Shown here: one piece after another, positions 1-11,829 of the stretch
How positions within the stretch are numbered: position 1 is the first letter of the stretch
Layout: the number at the start of each line of letters is the position of its first letter
Source of the DNA: Haematobia irritans
Lineage: Eukaryota > Arthropoda > Insecta > Diptera > Muscidae
NCBI RefSeq assembly: GCF_050003625.1
Contig: NC_134399.1
Location: 149,476,473 to 149,540,472 of the forward strand
DNA: 64,000 nucleotides
Direction: 5' to 3'
Notes under the pieces: generated by a model
Databases searched by the model: none
What the model was told of the DNA's origin: nothing
The model's input: the letters and a program-made list of their open reading frames with translations, nothing else
Translations under genes and position numbers: made by a program

Positions 1-370
1 TGAATTTAATGAATAGAAGGCCAAACTACAACGCGATTTTATTGCTAGCCTAATTATATTTCAGCTTCTCACAGTGTATACTAAATGATGTATGAAATTC
101 GGGCATAGGAGAAAGCTTTCATGTATAAGCTTTGGAAAAGCTTAAGAAAAGCCTTTACAATGTATAAGAAATTTTATCAAATTTCTTGGGATAATGTATG
201 AATTGAAGGAAGGATAATTAATTAACAAGCTTATTTTTTTACATAACTTTTTTTACATAGCGAAGTGATAGTAAAGGACAGATGACGAATTGTAAAACTC
301 TTATATGTTGTGGAGATATTATAAGGGGGAGTTTTTTTTTTTTTTGTTATTTGTTCAAAAAGTCATTTAC
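1..370. other. cac intron, no gene
   Basis: AT-rich intron downstream (in transcript sense) of the pore-loop exon. It holds the donor of that exon and homopolymer runs. I see no exon or repeat family in it. The next cac exon must lie beyond the left edge. Confidence 0.7.
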
Positions 371-591
371 CCAATACAGTATTGCTGTCCAGCCTTCCAT
401 AGTGATACATTGGAATACAGTCAACATGGCAAAACCGATATTGTCAAAACTGGTAATGCCAGAATTTGGTCCATCCCATTTTTCCAAACACATACTCGTC
501 GTATCATTACATACATATGAACCACCTGATTTTTCTGTGCCATTATCCGAAGTACACGGTGTTTCTGATTCACCTTCTTTAACAGGCTTAT
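371..591 (-). CDS. cac: cacophony exon: domain I pore loop
   Basis: Exon of the voltage-gated calcium channel alpha-1 subunit (Cav2 type), a presynaptic plasma-membrane channel. The acceptor is TTCCAG/AT and the donor TGG/GTAAAT, giving 221 nt. The A left by the previous exon plus AT makes an Asn codon, followed by 73 codons. The peptide holds the extracellular S5-P turret ([15 protein letters not shown]-like DTTSMC), then [20 protein letters not shown] and the selectivity motif TMEGWT. The Glu in TMEGWT is the domain I calcium-selectivity residue. The exon ends at AILYW, as in fly cacophony. Reading on past the donor reaches a stop within seven codons, so splicing is required. Confidence 0.95.
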
Positions 592-828
592 CTGGAATTG
601 AAGTAAAATAAAACAAAAAAAAAAAACAAAAAGTGAAGAATATTGAGATTTTTTTATATTCCTTTGGCCTTTGTAACCAGAAGAGGCCACACAAAAATTT
701 CCCTTGGCATGGAATCTAAGGAAAATTTTTGATTAACTTGTTCTTCTTCTTCGGTTTTGTGGACTTAAATTTTAAACTTATTAAAAATTGAGTTTTTTGG
801 TTTGATGAAATTATTGGACGATAAATAC
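592..828. other. short cac intron
   Basis: A 237-bp intron between the S5 exon and the pore-loop exon. Its donor reads CCAA/GTATTT, which is weak, and its acceptor is TTCCAG. AT-rich, no repeat recognised. Confidence 0.85.
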
Positions 829-984
829 TTGGATCTTCTAAACTATAACAAGTCTTATGTAAAGCACCCGAATAGAACTCGAGTCCAATGATGGCAAATA
901 TAACGATGGCAAACAACACCAAGAGACCGATTTGCAGCAACGGTGCCATTGCTTTTATTATGGACTTTAAAACTACTTGTAAAC
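829..984 (-). CDS. cac: cacophony exon: S4-S5 linker and IS5
   Basis: Exon of the same calcium channel, 156 nt: the last two bases of a Ser codon, 51 codons, and the first base of the next codon. The acceptor is CACACAG/GT. The peptide starts [17 protein letters not shown] (S4-S5 linker), runs through IS5 ([20 protein letters not shown]) and ends CYSLEDP. This is nearly invariant in arthropod Cav2 channels. Its phase matches either of the two alternative IS4 exons upstream, since both end in one base of the Ser codon. Confidence 0.95.
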
Positions 985-1595
985 CTGTGTGGGGAAAAGA
1001 GAAATAATTAATGAAGAAAAAAAAAAGATATATCATAAATCTATGAAGGAATGTTATATTATTTTTAAAATATATTAAAAAATTGTTTTTTATTATAGTT
1101 TTATGATAAAAATTTTAATAATAAAAATATTTTTTTTTTATATTAACTATATTTTTTTTTTTTTGCTAAACAATATATATTCTAATATTAAATAATAGTG
1201 ATAATAAAATAAGCATCAATTTATAATTTCTATATATATAAATATATATATATTTTTTTATCTACCAAATAAATAAAAATAGATTTTCTAAATATTTATT
1301 AAAACTAAAAATTAAGAAAAAATCTAAACATTCCTTTACATAGTCATCTACAAAAAAATAAATAAAATGATATGTAATAATTTCTATTTTTTTTTTTATT
1401 TTCTAAGGAACAGCTAATTTCCAATTTTTTTTTTTTCATAAAAATTATTTTAAAAAACAGAAAAACAAATTTTTAATACATTTTTTAATACAACTCAAAA
1501 AAACTTCTATTCTTTTTAATTAAAACTACATATAGATTTATCTATTTTAAAATAAAACACAATTATTATTTTATATATACTAATTAACTACTCAC
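985..1595. other. cac intron, AT-rich
   Basis: A 611-bp intron of A- and T-rich simple sequence between the downstream IS4 exon and the IS5 exon. No coding sequence or known TE seen. Confidence 0.7.
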
Positions 1596-1696
1596 TAGGA
1601 ATTCCAGAGACTAATTTTAAGGGCCTTAGCACACGGATGGCCCTAAGAGTTCTTAGATCTACTTCGGGCCCTAATTGTGGGAATTGTGTCATGAAT
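1596..1696 (-). CDS. cac: cacophony alternative exon: IS4 voltage sensor, downstream copy
   Basis: Exon of 101 nt: one base closing a Gly codon, 33 codons, one base opening a Ser codon. The acceptor is GAGCAG/A and the donor CCTA/GTGAGT. The peptide [11 protein letters not shown] leads into the S4 helix [18 protein letters not shown] and SGIP. Arginines and the lysine sit every third residue, as in voltage sensors. It has the same length and phases as the 14078-14178 exon. Including both adds 202 nt and shifts frame, and skipping both also shifts frame, so the two must be mutually exclusive. Drosophila cacophony is known to have such an IS4 exon pair. I cannot say which published isoform name fits. 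Confidence 0.93.
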
Positions 1697-2489
1697 CTGC
1701 TCATTTATGAGGATGGATTTATTTCAGATTTTCAGTTTGTGTTTTTTGGGTTTTCAATTTATTTTAGCAATAATTTCGATTATTTTTGTTCGTTTTGTTT
1801 TCCACACAAAAAAATACAATTTCAAAAATGAAAAGAGAAATTAAAAAAAAAAGAAATAGACATATATTTATGTAGTTAAATATTTATGGTAAATTTTTGC
1901 TACTATTATTTTCTAGTAGAATACATTGACTACAAATAGAAAAAAAAATTTTATTGCATATTATTAATGAAATCAAAAATTTCATTAATTTGCATATAAT
2001 TATAGAAATGAAGATATGAAAATAGTATTGTGATTTTATTGGAATTTAATAACAAAAAGCTACATTTAAAGCGAAACAAAACGGAAAATCATAAATCAAA
2101 ATGAGGAAACATAAATGAATATTAAACTAAATAAATTCCACACATTTCGCGTTCTAGAGACCCAAGCAGATTTTACTAGATTGCCTTTAGCAAATACTTT
2201 AATATAATTAATATTGAATCGATTTCAATATATAGATGATACAAATATATTTTTTTGTTACTAATAAGTTTTGTCGATTTTTTTTTACGTAGCAATTTCT
2301 ATTTTCGTTTGAGACACACACTTTCTTGGATTTGCCATTTTCTAAATTAATCTATAAATATTAAAATAATTATATTTAACTATCTATAAAATTTGTTTTA
2401 CTATATAACAAACAACAATTTGAGACTAAAAATAATTTTATCATTGTATTTTATTTATTTATTGTTTTTTCTTTGTTTACCCTGAACTA
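1697..2489. other. intron between the IS4 exons, unclassified part
   Basis: AT-rich intron sequence at the transcript-distal end of the 12.4-kb intron between the alternative exons. I see no TE ends, RNA gene or coding potential in this stretch. Confidence 0.5.
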
Positions 2490-2579
2490 CTGGTTTTAAA
2501 GGAAGAATTTACTTTGAGTTAAGGAATTGGCTAATTGCTTTCCCAGTTAACATTACACAACACCGAAAAAGTATAAATA

Positions 2580-3190
2580 ATATTTTTCCAGAAATGATCC
2601 AAAGTCCATGCCGTAACGGTAGAAAACTAGCTCGTGAATTGAACATAACGCAAGTGAGGCTGCAACACATATTAAAATTGGTCTTAGACGTAAGCCATTT
2701 AGGTTGCAAAAAGTACAAGAGCTCATCGGTGCACAAAGAAAGTTAAGACTGGAAAGAGCCAAGAAGTTGCTTTAAAGGTGGCCAATTACCGAATTCCGTT
2801 TTATCCGATGGTATGTCATTCTAAATTGAGCAGTTTTGTAAAAAGTTACATATTCGATTCGCTACTATAACTAAGCCTCGCTAGTGTTAATGATGAGGGC
2901 CGAGGGTTGGGTTAAAATTAATGCGGAATATTATCGGGAAATGTGTTGAAGACAATATTGTAGCCTTTGCTGACAAATATTTCACCGGCAGACCATGGAC
3001 ATTCCAACGAGACTAAGCACCATTACACTGCCTTATACGCTTCCAGCATAATGACCACCAAAATCTTGGGATTTTAATCGGTTGGCACCACAAAATATAT
3101 CGATCACATCAAGACCGGCTTCGCTGGGAATGGACTGGAATACCACAGAGCCAGCGGGAGATGGATTTGTCGGCATTTGTTTCTTTTGAA
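2580..3190 (+). pseudogene. decayed Tc1/mariner-superfamily transposase
   Basis: Fragments of a transposase can be read across several frames. The first is a helix-turn-helix segment (NGRKLARELNITQVRLQHIL). Then comes RKPFRLQKVQELIGAQRKL and a run ending LERAKKLL. Later come GWVKINAEYYREM and FADKYFTGRPWTFQRD followed by a stop and APLH. The last corresponds to the second catalytic Asp region of the family. There are at least two frameshifts and several stops. No terminal inverted repeats are visible. The copy is old; its right end meets the family-B element at 3201. The family call rests on recalled motif pattern, not a search. Confidence 0.6.
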
Positions 3191-3449
3191 ATTTAAAAAT
3201 AACAAGTAAGGAAAGTCTAAAGTCGGGCGGGGCCGACTATATTATACCCTGCACCACTTTGTAGATCTAAATTTTCGATACCATATCACATCCGTTAAAT
3301 GTGTTGGGGGCTATATATAAAGGTTTGTCCTAAATACATACATTTAATATCACTCGATCTGGACAGAATTTGATAGACTTCTACAAAATCTATAAACTCA
3401 AAATTTAAGTCGGCTAATGCACTAGGGTGGAACACAATGTTAGTAAAAA

Positions 3450-4865
3450 AACAAGTATATACAGCAGTAAGTTCGGCCGGGCCGAATCTTAAATACCCAC
3501 CACCATGAACCAAATATTAGGGTTTCCTTTGAAATTTCAGGAGGGCTTGAGGACACTTCCCGAAGATAAATTTAAAGATTTCACCTATGAAGACTATATC
3601 AGATTCTGGATTTATAAGAACCATTTTTGTTTGAGTTTTAGAGGAATCATTAACATCTCTTTTAAGTGTGCAAGAAAATTATAAAATAACGTCTTGATTT
3701 GAAATCTTAAATCTGTAGAAGTAAAATCTGGAAATTTTACATTGAGTTTCAAGCCATTTTCATGATCAGTGCGCCTTCTACACCCTCAAGAAGTGAAGTC
3801 GGTCTATATGGAGGCATTACCAAATGGACCGATAAAAACTTAATCCGATACACGTTTTTGTGAGCCTAAAATACCAGAATATTTACAATTTCAGGCATAT
3901 CAGATAAAAACTACGGTTTCTAGAAACCCAAGGAGTTAAATCGGGAGATCGTTCTTATGGGGGCTATACTAAAATATGGACCGATACTCACCATTTTCGG
4001 CACACCTCTTTGTGACCTGAAAATACCTCTAGATTTCCAATTTCAGGCAAATAGGATAAAAACTTCGGATTCTAGAAGCCCAAGACCCCAAATCGGGAGA
4101 TCGGTCTATATGGGGGCTATACCAAAATATGGACCGATACTCACAATTTTTGGCACACGTATTTGTGATCCTACAATACCTCTATATTTCCAATTTCAGG
4201 TAAATTTAATAAAAACTGCGATTTCTATAAGCCCAAGAAGTAAAATCGGGAGATCGGTCTATATGGGGGCTATACCAAAATATGGACCGATACTCACAAT
4301 TTTTGGCACACGTATTTGTGGTCCTACAATACCTCTAGATTTCCAATTTCAGGTAAATTGAATAAAAACTGCGGTTTCTATAAGCCCAAGAAGTAAAATC
4401 GGGAGATCGGTCTATATGGGGGCTATACCAAAACGTGGACCGATACTCACCATTTTTGGCACACCTCTTTATGGTCATAAAATACCTCCAGATTTCAAAT
4501 TTCAGGCAAATTGGATAAAAACTACGATTTCTATAAGCCCAAGACCCCAAATCGGGAGGTCGGTTTATATGGGGACTATATCAAAACCTGGACCGATATA
4601 GCCCATCTTCGAACTTGACCTGCCTGCAGACAAAAGACGAGCTTGTGCAAAATTTCAGCACGATTGCTTCATTATTGAAGACTGTAGCGTGATTACAACA
4701 GACAGACAGACAGACAGACAGACGGACATCGTTATATCGTCTTAGAATTTCTCCCTGATCAATAATATATATACTTTATATAGTCGGAAATCGATATTTC
4801 GATGTGTTACAAACGGAATGACAAACTTATTATACCCCCGTCACCATTCTATGGTGGTGGGTATA
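3450..4865 (+). mobile_element. family C DINE-1/Helentron-like element
   Basis: It starts AACAAGTATATACAGCAG with hairpin TTCGGCCGGGCCGAA. It contains 153-bp tandem units starting with ATGGGGGCTATACC (the GGTCT before successive units is at 4256 and 4409, exactly 153 apart), then a CAGACAGACAGAC microsatellite at about 4699-4729. It ends ACAAACTTATTATACCC with the stem-loop CACCATTCTATGGTGGTGGGTATA. It sits inside the outer family-B element and abuts the next element with no spacer. Confidence 0.75.
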
Positions 4866-6305
4866 ACAAGTATATACGGCCGTAAGTTCGGCCAGGCCGA
4901 ATCTTATGTACCCTCCACCATGGATTGCGTAGGAACTTCTACTAAAGGCTGTCATCCACAATCGAATTACTTGGGTTGCGATAACACTTGCCGATGGCAA
5001 GGTATCGTAAAACTTTTTAACACTGTCTTCTAAATTGTAAGTTAGTCCATAAGGGGTATATATTAAATAAAAAAAAGGCCGATTAAATACGTATATAATT
5101 CAGTTTAACAAAATTTTCTATAGAAATAAAATTTTGACAACATTTTCTATAGAAATAAAAACTTGACAAAATTTTCTATAGAAATACAATGTTGAAAAAA
5201 TTTTCTATGGAAGTTTTGACAAAATTTTCCATAGAAATAAAATGTTGACAAAATTTTCTATAGAAATAAAATGTTGACAAAATGTTCTATAGAAATAAAA
5301 TGTTGACAAAATTTTCTACAGAAATAAATTTTTTACAAAATTTTCTATAGAAATAAAATGTTGACAAAATGTTCTATAGAAATAAAATGTTGACAAAATT
5401 TTCTACAGAAATAAATTTTTTACAAAATTTTCTATAGAAATAAAATGTTGACAAAATTTTCTATGGAAATAAAATGTTGACAAACATTGCTATAGAAATA
5501 AACTTTTTACAAAACTTTCTATAGAAATGAAATTTTGACAAAACTTTCTATAGTAATAAAATTTGACAATTTTTACATGGCTATTAGAGGCCATATACTA
5601 ACGAAATGTACCAAATTTCAACCGCATCGGATGACTTTTGCTCCTCCAAGAGGCTCCGGAGGTCAAATCTGGGGATCGGTTTATATGGGAGCTATATATA
5701 ATTATGGACCGATATGGACCAATTTTTGCATGGTTGTTAGAGACCATATACTAACACCACGTACCAAATTTCAATCGGGTAGGATGAAGTTTGCTCCTTC
5801 AAGAGGCTCCGGAGGTCAAATCTGGGGATCGGTTTATATGGGAGCTATATATATTTATGGACCGATATGAACAAATTTTTGCATGGTTGTTAGAGACCGT
5901 ATACTTAGACCACGTACCAAATTTCAACCGGATCGGATGAATTTTGCTGCTCTGGAAGGCTCCGCAAGCCAAATTTGGGGATCGGTTTATATGGGGGCTA
6001 TACGTAAACGTGGTCCGATATGGCCCATTTTCAATACCATCCGACCTACATCAATAACAACTACTTGTGCCAAGTTTCAAGTCGATAGCTTGTTTCGTTC
6101 GGAAGTTAGCGTGATTTCCACAGACGGACGGACAGCCGGACAGACGGACGGACGGACAGACGGACGGACGGACATGCTTAGATCGACTCAGAATTTCACC
6201 ACGACCCAGAATATATATACTTTATGGGGTCTTAGAGCAATATTTCGATGTGTTACAAACGGAATGACAAAGTTAATATACCCCCATCCTATGGTGGAGG
6301 GTATA
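4866..6305 (+). mobile_element. family A DINE-1/Helentron-like element, full length
   Basis: The best complete copy of family A. It has a 5' end ACAAGTATATACGGCCG with hairpin TTCGGCCAGGCCGAA, a 29-bp satellite array (5105-5575), and two to three 153-bp units (5640-5990). A conserved 3' block carries a GGACGGACGG microsatellite, then ACTTTATGGGGTCTTAG, and the terminal stem-loop CCATCCTATGGTGGAGGGTATA. After it the outer family-B element resumes with ATATGGGAAAC. Confidence 0.8.
5105..5575 (+). repeat. 29-bp satellite array
   Basis: About sixteen imperfect copies of a 29-bp unit built from ATTTTCTATAGAAATAAAA plus TTTTGACAAA. Variants change the G/C positions or the poly-A length. It lies between the 5' hairpin and the 153-bp units of the surrounding family-A element. 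Confidence 0.9.
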
Positions 6306-7671
6306 ATATGGGAAACATTTAAATCTGCAGCAATTTTAAGAAAACTTCGCAAAAGTTTATTTATGATTTATCGCTCGATATATATGTATTAGAAGTTTAG
6401 GAAAATAAGAGTCATTTTTACAACTTTTCGACTCAGCAGTGGCGATTTTACAAGGAAAATGTTGGTCTTTTGACCATTTTTGTCGAAATCAGAAAAAACA
6501 TATATATGGGAGTTATATCTAAATCTGAACCGATTTCAACCAAATTTGGCACGGATAGCTACAATGCTAATTATACTCCCTATGCAAAATTTCAACTAAA
6601 TCGGAGTTAAAAATTGGCCTCTGTGGTCATATGAGTGTAAATCGGGCGAAAGCTATATATGGGAGCTATATATAAATCTGAACCGATTTCAATCAAATTT
6701 GGCACGCATAGCTAGAATGCTAAATCTACTCCCTGTGCAAAATTTCAACCAAATTGGGCCAAAACTCTGGCTTTTAGGACCATATTAGTCCATATCGGGC
6801 GAAAGATATATATGGGAGCTATATCTAAATCTGAACCGATTTCAATCAAATTTGGCACACTTAACTGCACTATTAATTGTACTCCTAGTGCAAAATTTCA
6901 AACAAATTGGGCCAAAACTCTGGCTTTTAGGACCATATTAGTCCATATCGGGCGAAAGATATATATGGGAGCTATATCTAAATCAGAACCGATTTTAATC
7001 AAATTTGGCACACTTAACTGCACTATTAATTGTACTCCTAGTGCAAAATTTCAACCAAATTCGGCCAAAAATCTGGCTTCTGGGGCCATATAAGTTCATA
7101 TCGGGCGAAGGATATATATGGGAGCTATATCTAAATCTGAACCGATTTCAATGAAATTTTGCATACTTGACTATACGACTAAGTATTATGTTTGTACAAA
7201 ACTTCAAGCAAATCGGTATAAAACTCTGGCTGCTGGGTCCATATTAGTTCATATCGGGCGAAATATATATATGGGAGCTATATCTAAATCTGAACCGATT
7301 TCCAAAATCAATAGGGTTCTATTCTGATCCAAATTAGGAACATGTGCCAAATTTGAAGGCGATTGGACTTAAATTGCGACCTAGACTTTGATCACAAAAA
7401 TGTGTTCACAGACAGACGGACGGACGGACGGACAGACGGACATGGTTATATCGACTCAGGGACCCACCCTGAGCATTATTGACAAAGACACCATGTGTCT
7501 ATCTCGTCTCCTTCTGGGTGTTACAAAAATATGCACTAACTTATAATACCCTGTTCCACAGTGTGGCACAGGGTATAAAAATATAGCGGTTTCCCTTATC
7601 GCATTACATATCAGCCACCCCTAAAACGTATATATTGGAACCCCTTTGGTTTCTTTTTCTATATTATTTCT

Positions 7672-7908
7672 ACATAAAAAAAAAATTGTGATTCAATCAT
7701 GGAATTAAGTGATCCAATTATTTTTTAATTGAAATGTTTTCAATCTCACAAATGATAGTATCAATTAAAAAATTAATTGAAGTCAATTAAAAAAATTAAT
7801 TGAAAGTCAATTAAAAAAATAAATTTATACTATTAATTTTTGTGATTGATTTTTGTCTCAAATAAAAAATTTGTTGAATCAATTAATTTTCTGAAATGAA
7901 TATTTTTT
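7672..7908. mobile_element. AATTAATTTTTTAATTG-rich MITE, truncated
   Basis: Sequence built from inverted blocks of ATTAATTTTTTAATTG and TTTTTGTGATTGA. It matches the complete 288-bp copy at 30238-30525. The left end follows TA (CATAAAAAAAA). The right end is cut where the family-C element begins. The preceding 94 bases (7578-7671) show nothing recognisable. Confidence 0.6.
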
Positions 7909-8260
7909 ATATCCACCACCATAGAATGGTGACGGGGGTATAATAAGTTTTTCATTCCATTTGTAACACATCGAAATATCGATTTCCGACTATATAAAGT
8001 ATATATATTCTTGATCAGGGAGAAATTCTAAGACGATATAAGCATGTCCGTCTGTCTGTCTGTTGTAATCACGCTACAGCCTTCAATAACGGCGCTATCG
8101 TCCAGAAATTTGGCACAGATACGTTTTTTGTTTGCAGAAAGGTCAAGTTCGAAGATGGGCTATATCGGTCCAAGTTTTGATATAGTCCAGATTTGGCGTC
8201 TTAGGCTTTTAAAACCCGTAGTTTTTATCCGATTTGCCTGAAATTGAAAATCTAGAGGCA

Positions 8261-9353
8261 ACAGGTTGGCTGATAAGTCCCCTGTCTGACACATCGATCG
8301 CGTCGCTAGTATTAAATTCATATTATTTGTATATAGACCAACCTTCAAATGATTCGTGTCAAAATTTGACGTCTGTAATATGGTATGCAAAATTCAAGCG
8401 TGGTGAAATGAGCACCGAGGACGGTGAACGCAGTGGACGCCCGAAATAGGTAGTTACCGACGAAAACATCAAAAAAAATCGACAAAATGATTTTGAATGA
8501 CCGTAAAATGAAGTTGATCGAGATAGCAGAGGCCTTAAAGATATCAAAGGAACGTGTTGGTCATATCATTCATCAATATTTGGATATGCAAAATGGGTGC
8601 CGCGCGAGCTCACATTTGACCAAAAACAACGACGTATTGATGATTCTGAGCGGTGTTTGCAGCTGTTAACTCGTAATACAGCCGAGTTTTTCCGTCGATA
8701 TGTGACAATGGATGAAACATGGCTCCATCACTACACTCCTGAGTCCAATCGACAGTCGGCTGAGTGGACAGCGACCGGTGAACCGTCTCCGAAGCGTGGA
8801 AAGACTCAAAAGTCCGCTGGCAAAGTAGTGGCCTCTGTTTTTTGGGATGCGCATGGAATAATTTTTATCGATTATCTTGAGAAGGGAAAAACGATCAACA
8901 GTGACCATTATATGGCGTTATTGGAGCGTTTGAAGGTCGAAATCGCGGTAAAACGGCCCCATATGCAGAAGAAAAAAGTGTTGTTCAACCAAGACAACGC
9001 ACCGTGCCACAAGTCATTGAGATGGATGGCAAAAATGCATGAATTGGGCTTCGAATTGCTTCCCCACCCATTGTATTCTCCAGATCTGGCCCCCATCGAC
9101 TTTTTCTTGTTCTCACACCTCAAAAGGATGCTCGCAGGGAAAAAATTTGGCTGCAATGAAGAGGTGATCGCCGAAACTGAGGCCTATTTTGAAGCAAAAC
9201 CGAAGGAGTACTACCAAAATGGTATTAAAAAATTGGAAGGTCGTTATAATCGTTGTATCGCTCTTGAAGGGAACTATGTTGAATAATAAAAACGATTTGT
9301 GACAAAAAAATGTGTTTTTCTTTGTTAGACCGGGGACTTATCAGCCAACCTGT
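8261..9353 (+). mobile_element. irritans-type mariner element
   Basis: Terminal inverted repeats ACAGGTTGGCTGATAAGTCC (8261) and the reverse complement ending CAGCCAACCTGT (9353), about 27 bp with one mismatch. It is followed by TA and preceded by CA, i.e. one mutated copy of the TA target duplication. The surrounding family-C text (TCTAGAGG, TTTTAGGACC) rejoins perfectly when the element is removed. The TIR matches the Himar1 type known from the horn fly lineage. At 1093 bp it is shorter than the usual 1.3 kb. Confidence 0.93.
8375..9286 (+). pseudogene. mariner transposase (irritans subfamily), broken
   Basis: It reads as a mariner transposase lacking its N-terminal start. Recognisable parts in order are WYAKFKRGEMSTEDGERSG, an in-frame TAG at 8447-8449, a frameshift near 8475, the second helix-turn-helix (KLIEIAEALKISKERVGHI), another frameshift with a small deletion near 8590, then an open 229-codon C-terminal part. 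The D,D34D catalytic residues are visible in MDETW, NQDNAPCHKS and DLAPIDFFLF. The end is the typical ALEGNYVE. The catalytic core looks intact, but the gene cannot make a full protein. Confidence 0.92.
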
Positions 9354-9652
9354 TATTTTAGGACCACAAATTGGTGTGTCGAAAATGGGGGTATATTCTC
9401 CATATAGACCGACCTCCCGATTTTACTTCTTGGGCGTCTAGAAACTATATTTACAATCCGATTTGCCTGAAATTGGAAATCTAGAGGTATTTTGGGATCA
9501 TAAAGAGATGTGTCAACAATGGTCAGTATCGGTCCATGTTTTGGTATAGCCCCCATGTGGACCGATTTCCCGATTTTGCTTCTTGGGCGTCTATAAACTG
9601 TACTTACAATCCAATTTGCCTGAAATTGGAAATCTAGAGGTATTTTAAGACT

Positions 9653-10839
9653 AACAAATATATATGGCCGTAAATTCGGCCAGGCCGAATCTTATGTACC
9701 CTCCACCATGGATAGCGTAGAAACTTTTACGAAAGACTGTCATCCAGAATTGAATTAATTGGGTTGTGGTATCTTAAATCGTTTTCTAAATTGTGAGTTA
9801 GTCCATACGTGGTATATATTAGACAAAAAAGGAATGTGTAGGTAAGTCTACAAATAATTACGAATCGATATGGACTTTTGCACGGTACATTGAATTGGAA
9901 TATGGGGGTCGCTTATATGGGGGCTGTATACAATTATGAACTTGATATGGACCAATTTTTGTGCGATTGGGGATCGATTTTTCTAAGGGCTATATATAAC
10001 TATAGACCGATATGGAACTAGTTAGGCGTGGTTGTTAACGGCCATATACTAGCACAATATACCAAGAGGCGCCAAAACCAAATCGAGGGATCGGTTTATA
10101 TGGGGGCTATATGTGACTATGGACTGATATGGACCACTTTTGCATTGGTTGTTATATATCATATACTACCACCACGTACCAAATTTCAACCAGATCGGAT
10201 GTATTATGCTTCTCCAAAAGGCAACGGAGGTCAAATCTGGGGATCGGTTTATATGGGGGTTATATATAATAATGGACTTATATGAACCAATTCCTGTATG
10301 GTTGTTGAATACCATATACTAACATCATGTACCAAATTTCAACCGAATCGGATGAACTTTGCTCTTCCAAGGGTCAAATCTGGGGATCAGTTTATATGGG
10401 GGCTATATATAACTATGGACCGATTTCGACCAATTGTTGCATGGGTGTTTGAAGCCATATATTAACACCACGTACCAAATATCAACTGAATTAGATGAAT
10501 TTTGGTCTTCCAAGAGGCTCCGGAGGTCAAATCTGGGGATCGGTTTATATGGGGGCTATATATAATTATTGACCAATGTGGACCAATTTTTGCATGGTTA
10601 TTAGAGACTATAGACTAACACCATGTACCAAATTTCAGCCGGATCGGATGAAATTTGCTTCTCTTAGAGGCTCCGCAAGCCTAATCGGGGGATCGGTTTA
10701 TATGGGGGCTATATATAATTATTGACCGATGTGGACCAATTTTTGCATGGTTTTTGAATGGGGTCTTAGAGCAATATTTCGATGTGTTACAAACGGAATG
10801 ACAAAGTTAATATACCCCCATCCTATGGTGGAGGATATA
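9653..10839 (+). mobile_element. family A element nested in family C
   Basis: Starts AACAAATATATATGGCCG with hairpin TTCGGCCAGGCCGAA. It has several 153-bp units and lacks the 29-bp array. It ends CCATCCTATGGTGGAGGATATA. The block before the terminal hairpin is shortened (10750-10780): the GGAC microsatellite is missing, so a deletion joins a unit to GGGGTCTTAGAGC. Host family-C text flanks it on both sides. Confidence 0.75.
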
Positions 10840-11690
10840 AAAGTTGGTGTGTCGAAAATGGGGTGTATCGGTCCATGTTTTGGTGTAGCTCCCATATAGA
10901 CCGATGTCCCGAGGTTACTTCTTGGGCTTCTAGAATCCGTAGTTTTTACCCAATTTGCCAGAAATTAGAAATCTAGAGGTATTTTAGGAAAGGGTGTGCG
11001 TATCGGTCCATGTTTTTGTATAGCCCTTTTATAGACTGATCTCCCGATTTTTTTTCATGGGCTTGTAGAATTCGTAGTTTTTACCCAATTTGTCTGAAAT
11101 TTGAATTCTAGAGGTATTTGAGGACCTTTAAGAGGTGTGTCGGAAATGGTGAGAATTGGTCTATGTTTTGGTATAGCTCCCATATAGACCTACCTCCCGA
11201 ATTTATTTCTTGGACTGCCAGAATCTGTAGTTTTTATGCACTTTGCCTTAAATTGGAAACCTAAGTATTTTAGGACCACAAATATGTCTGCCAAATATGG
11301 TGTGTATCGAACCATGTTTTAGTATAACCCCCATATAGACCGATCTACCGATTTAACTCCTTGGGCATCTAGAAACCGTAATTTTTATCCGATTTGCCCG
11401 AAAATGTAAGTATACTGGTATTTTAGACTCCAAAAAAGTAAAATTTCCAGATTTTGCTCCTCGTAATCATTTCAAAGCAAAGCTTTATTTCATAATTTAC
11501 ACGATATGTTTATGATTTCTCTAATACTTAAACAAACTTGGTTCTAATAAATCCAGAATCTGATCTAGTTTTCATAGATAGAATCTATAAATTTATCTTC
11601 GGGAAGCGTACTGATTGAACTGATCTGCTTGGGAGAATATCTGTCATCAAACAACCCCTCACACCCCTGCAATTTTCAAAGGAAACTTAT

Positions 11691-11829
11691 GTGCGTGAAG
11701 ATAAATTGTAAATTTAACTAGTCGAGACACAAACCAGGTAGTTTTTGCCTGCGCACCTAATGGGTTAATTACAATTTGGGGAGATAAAATATTTAATGAA
11801 AATCAGCACTTTCCAACATATTTGCGCAA
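11691..11829. other. unclassified intron sequence
   Basis: Short stretch between the truncated family-C element and the 161-bp minisatellite. Nothing recognised. Confidence 0.4.

Larger units (their letters stand above)
3201..7577 (+). mobile_element. family B DINE-1/Helentron-like element, interrupted
   Basis: Non-autonomous element. It starts AACAAGTAAGGAAAG and has a 5' hairpin (AGTCGG...CCGACT). Further in come tandem 153-bp units, a GACGGACGG microsatellite near 7415-7442, and a 3' stem-loop TACCCTG...CAGGGTATA. The intact copy at 17624-19286 shows this one was split near 3449 by two other elements (C, 3450-4865; A, 4866-6305) and resumes at 6306. AACAAGT start, GTCY-type microsatellite and TATACCC/GGGTATA end hairpin match the known plan of Drosophila DINE-1. 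No protein is encoded. Confidence 0.75.
7909..11690 (-). mobile_element. family C DINE-1/Helentron-like element, reversed and interrupted
   Basis: The minus-strand copy starts (3' end) with the stem-loop TATCCACCACCATAGAATGG and ACTTTATATAGTCGG block, then a GTCTGTCTGTCTG microsatellite, then 153-bp units. It is broken by a mariner (8261-9353) and a family-A element (9653-10839). It fades out near 11690 in sequence matching the region just inside the 5' end of the 3450 copy. The last 80 or so bases with the AACAAGT end are missing. Confidence 0.7.

Noticed and set aside
347..370. Extension of the pore-loop exon past TGG (VNDFLNK)
   Set aside because: It looks slightly like the channel sequence expected next, but it reaches a stop at once and GTAAAT at 370 is a usable donor; treated as intron.
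2509..2762. Minus-strand open frames over the decayed transposase
   Set aside because: The opposite strand gives recognisable transposase motifs; these frames are shadows.
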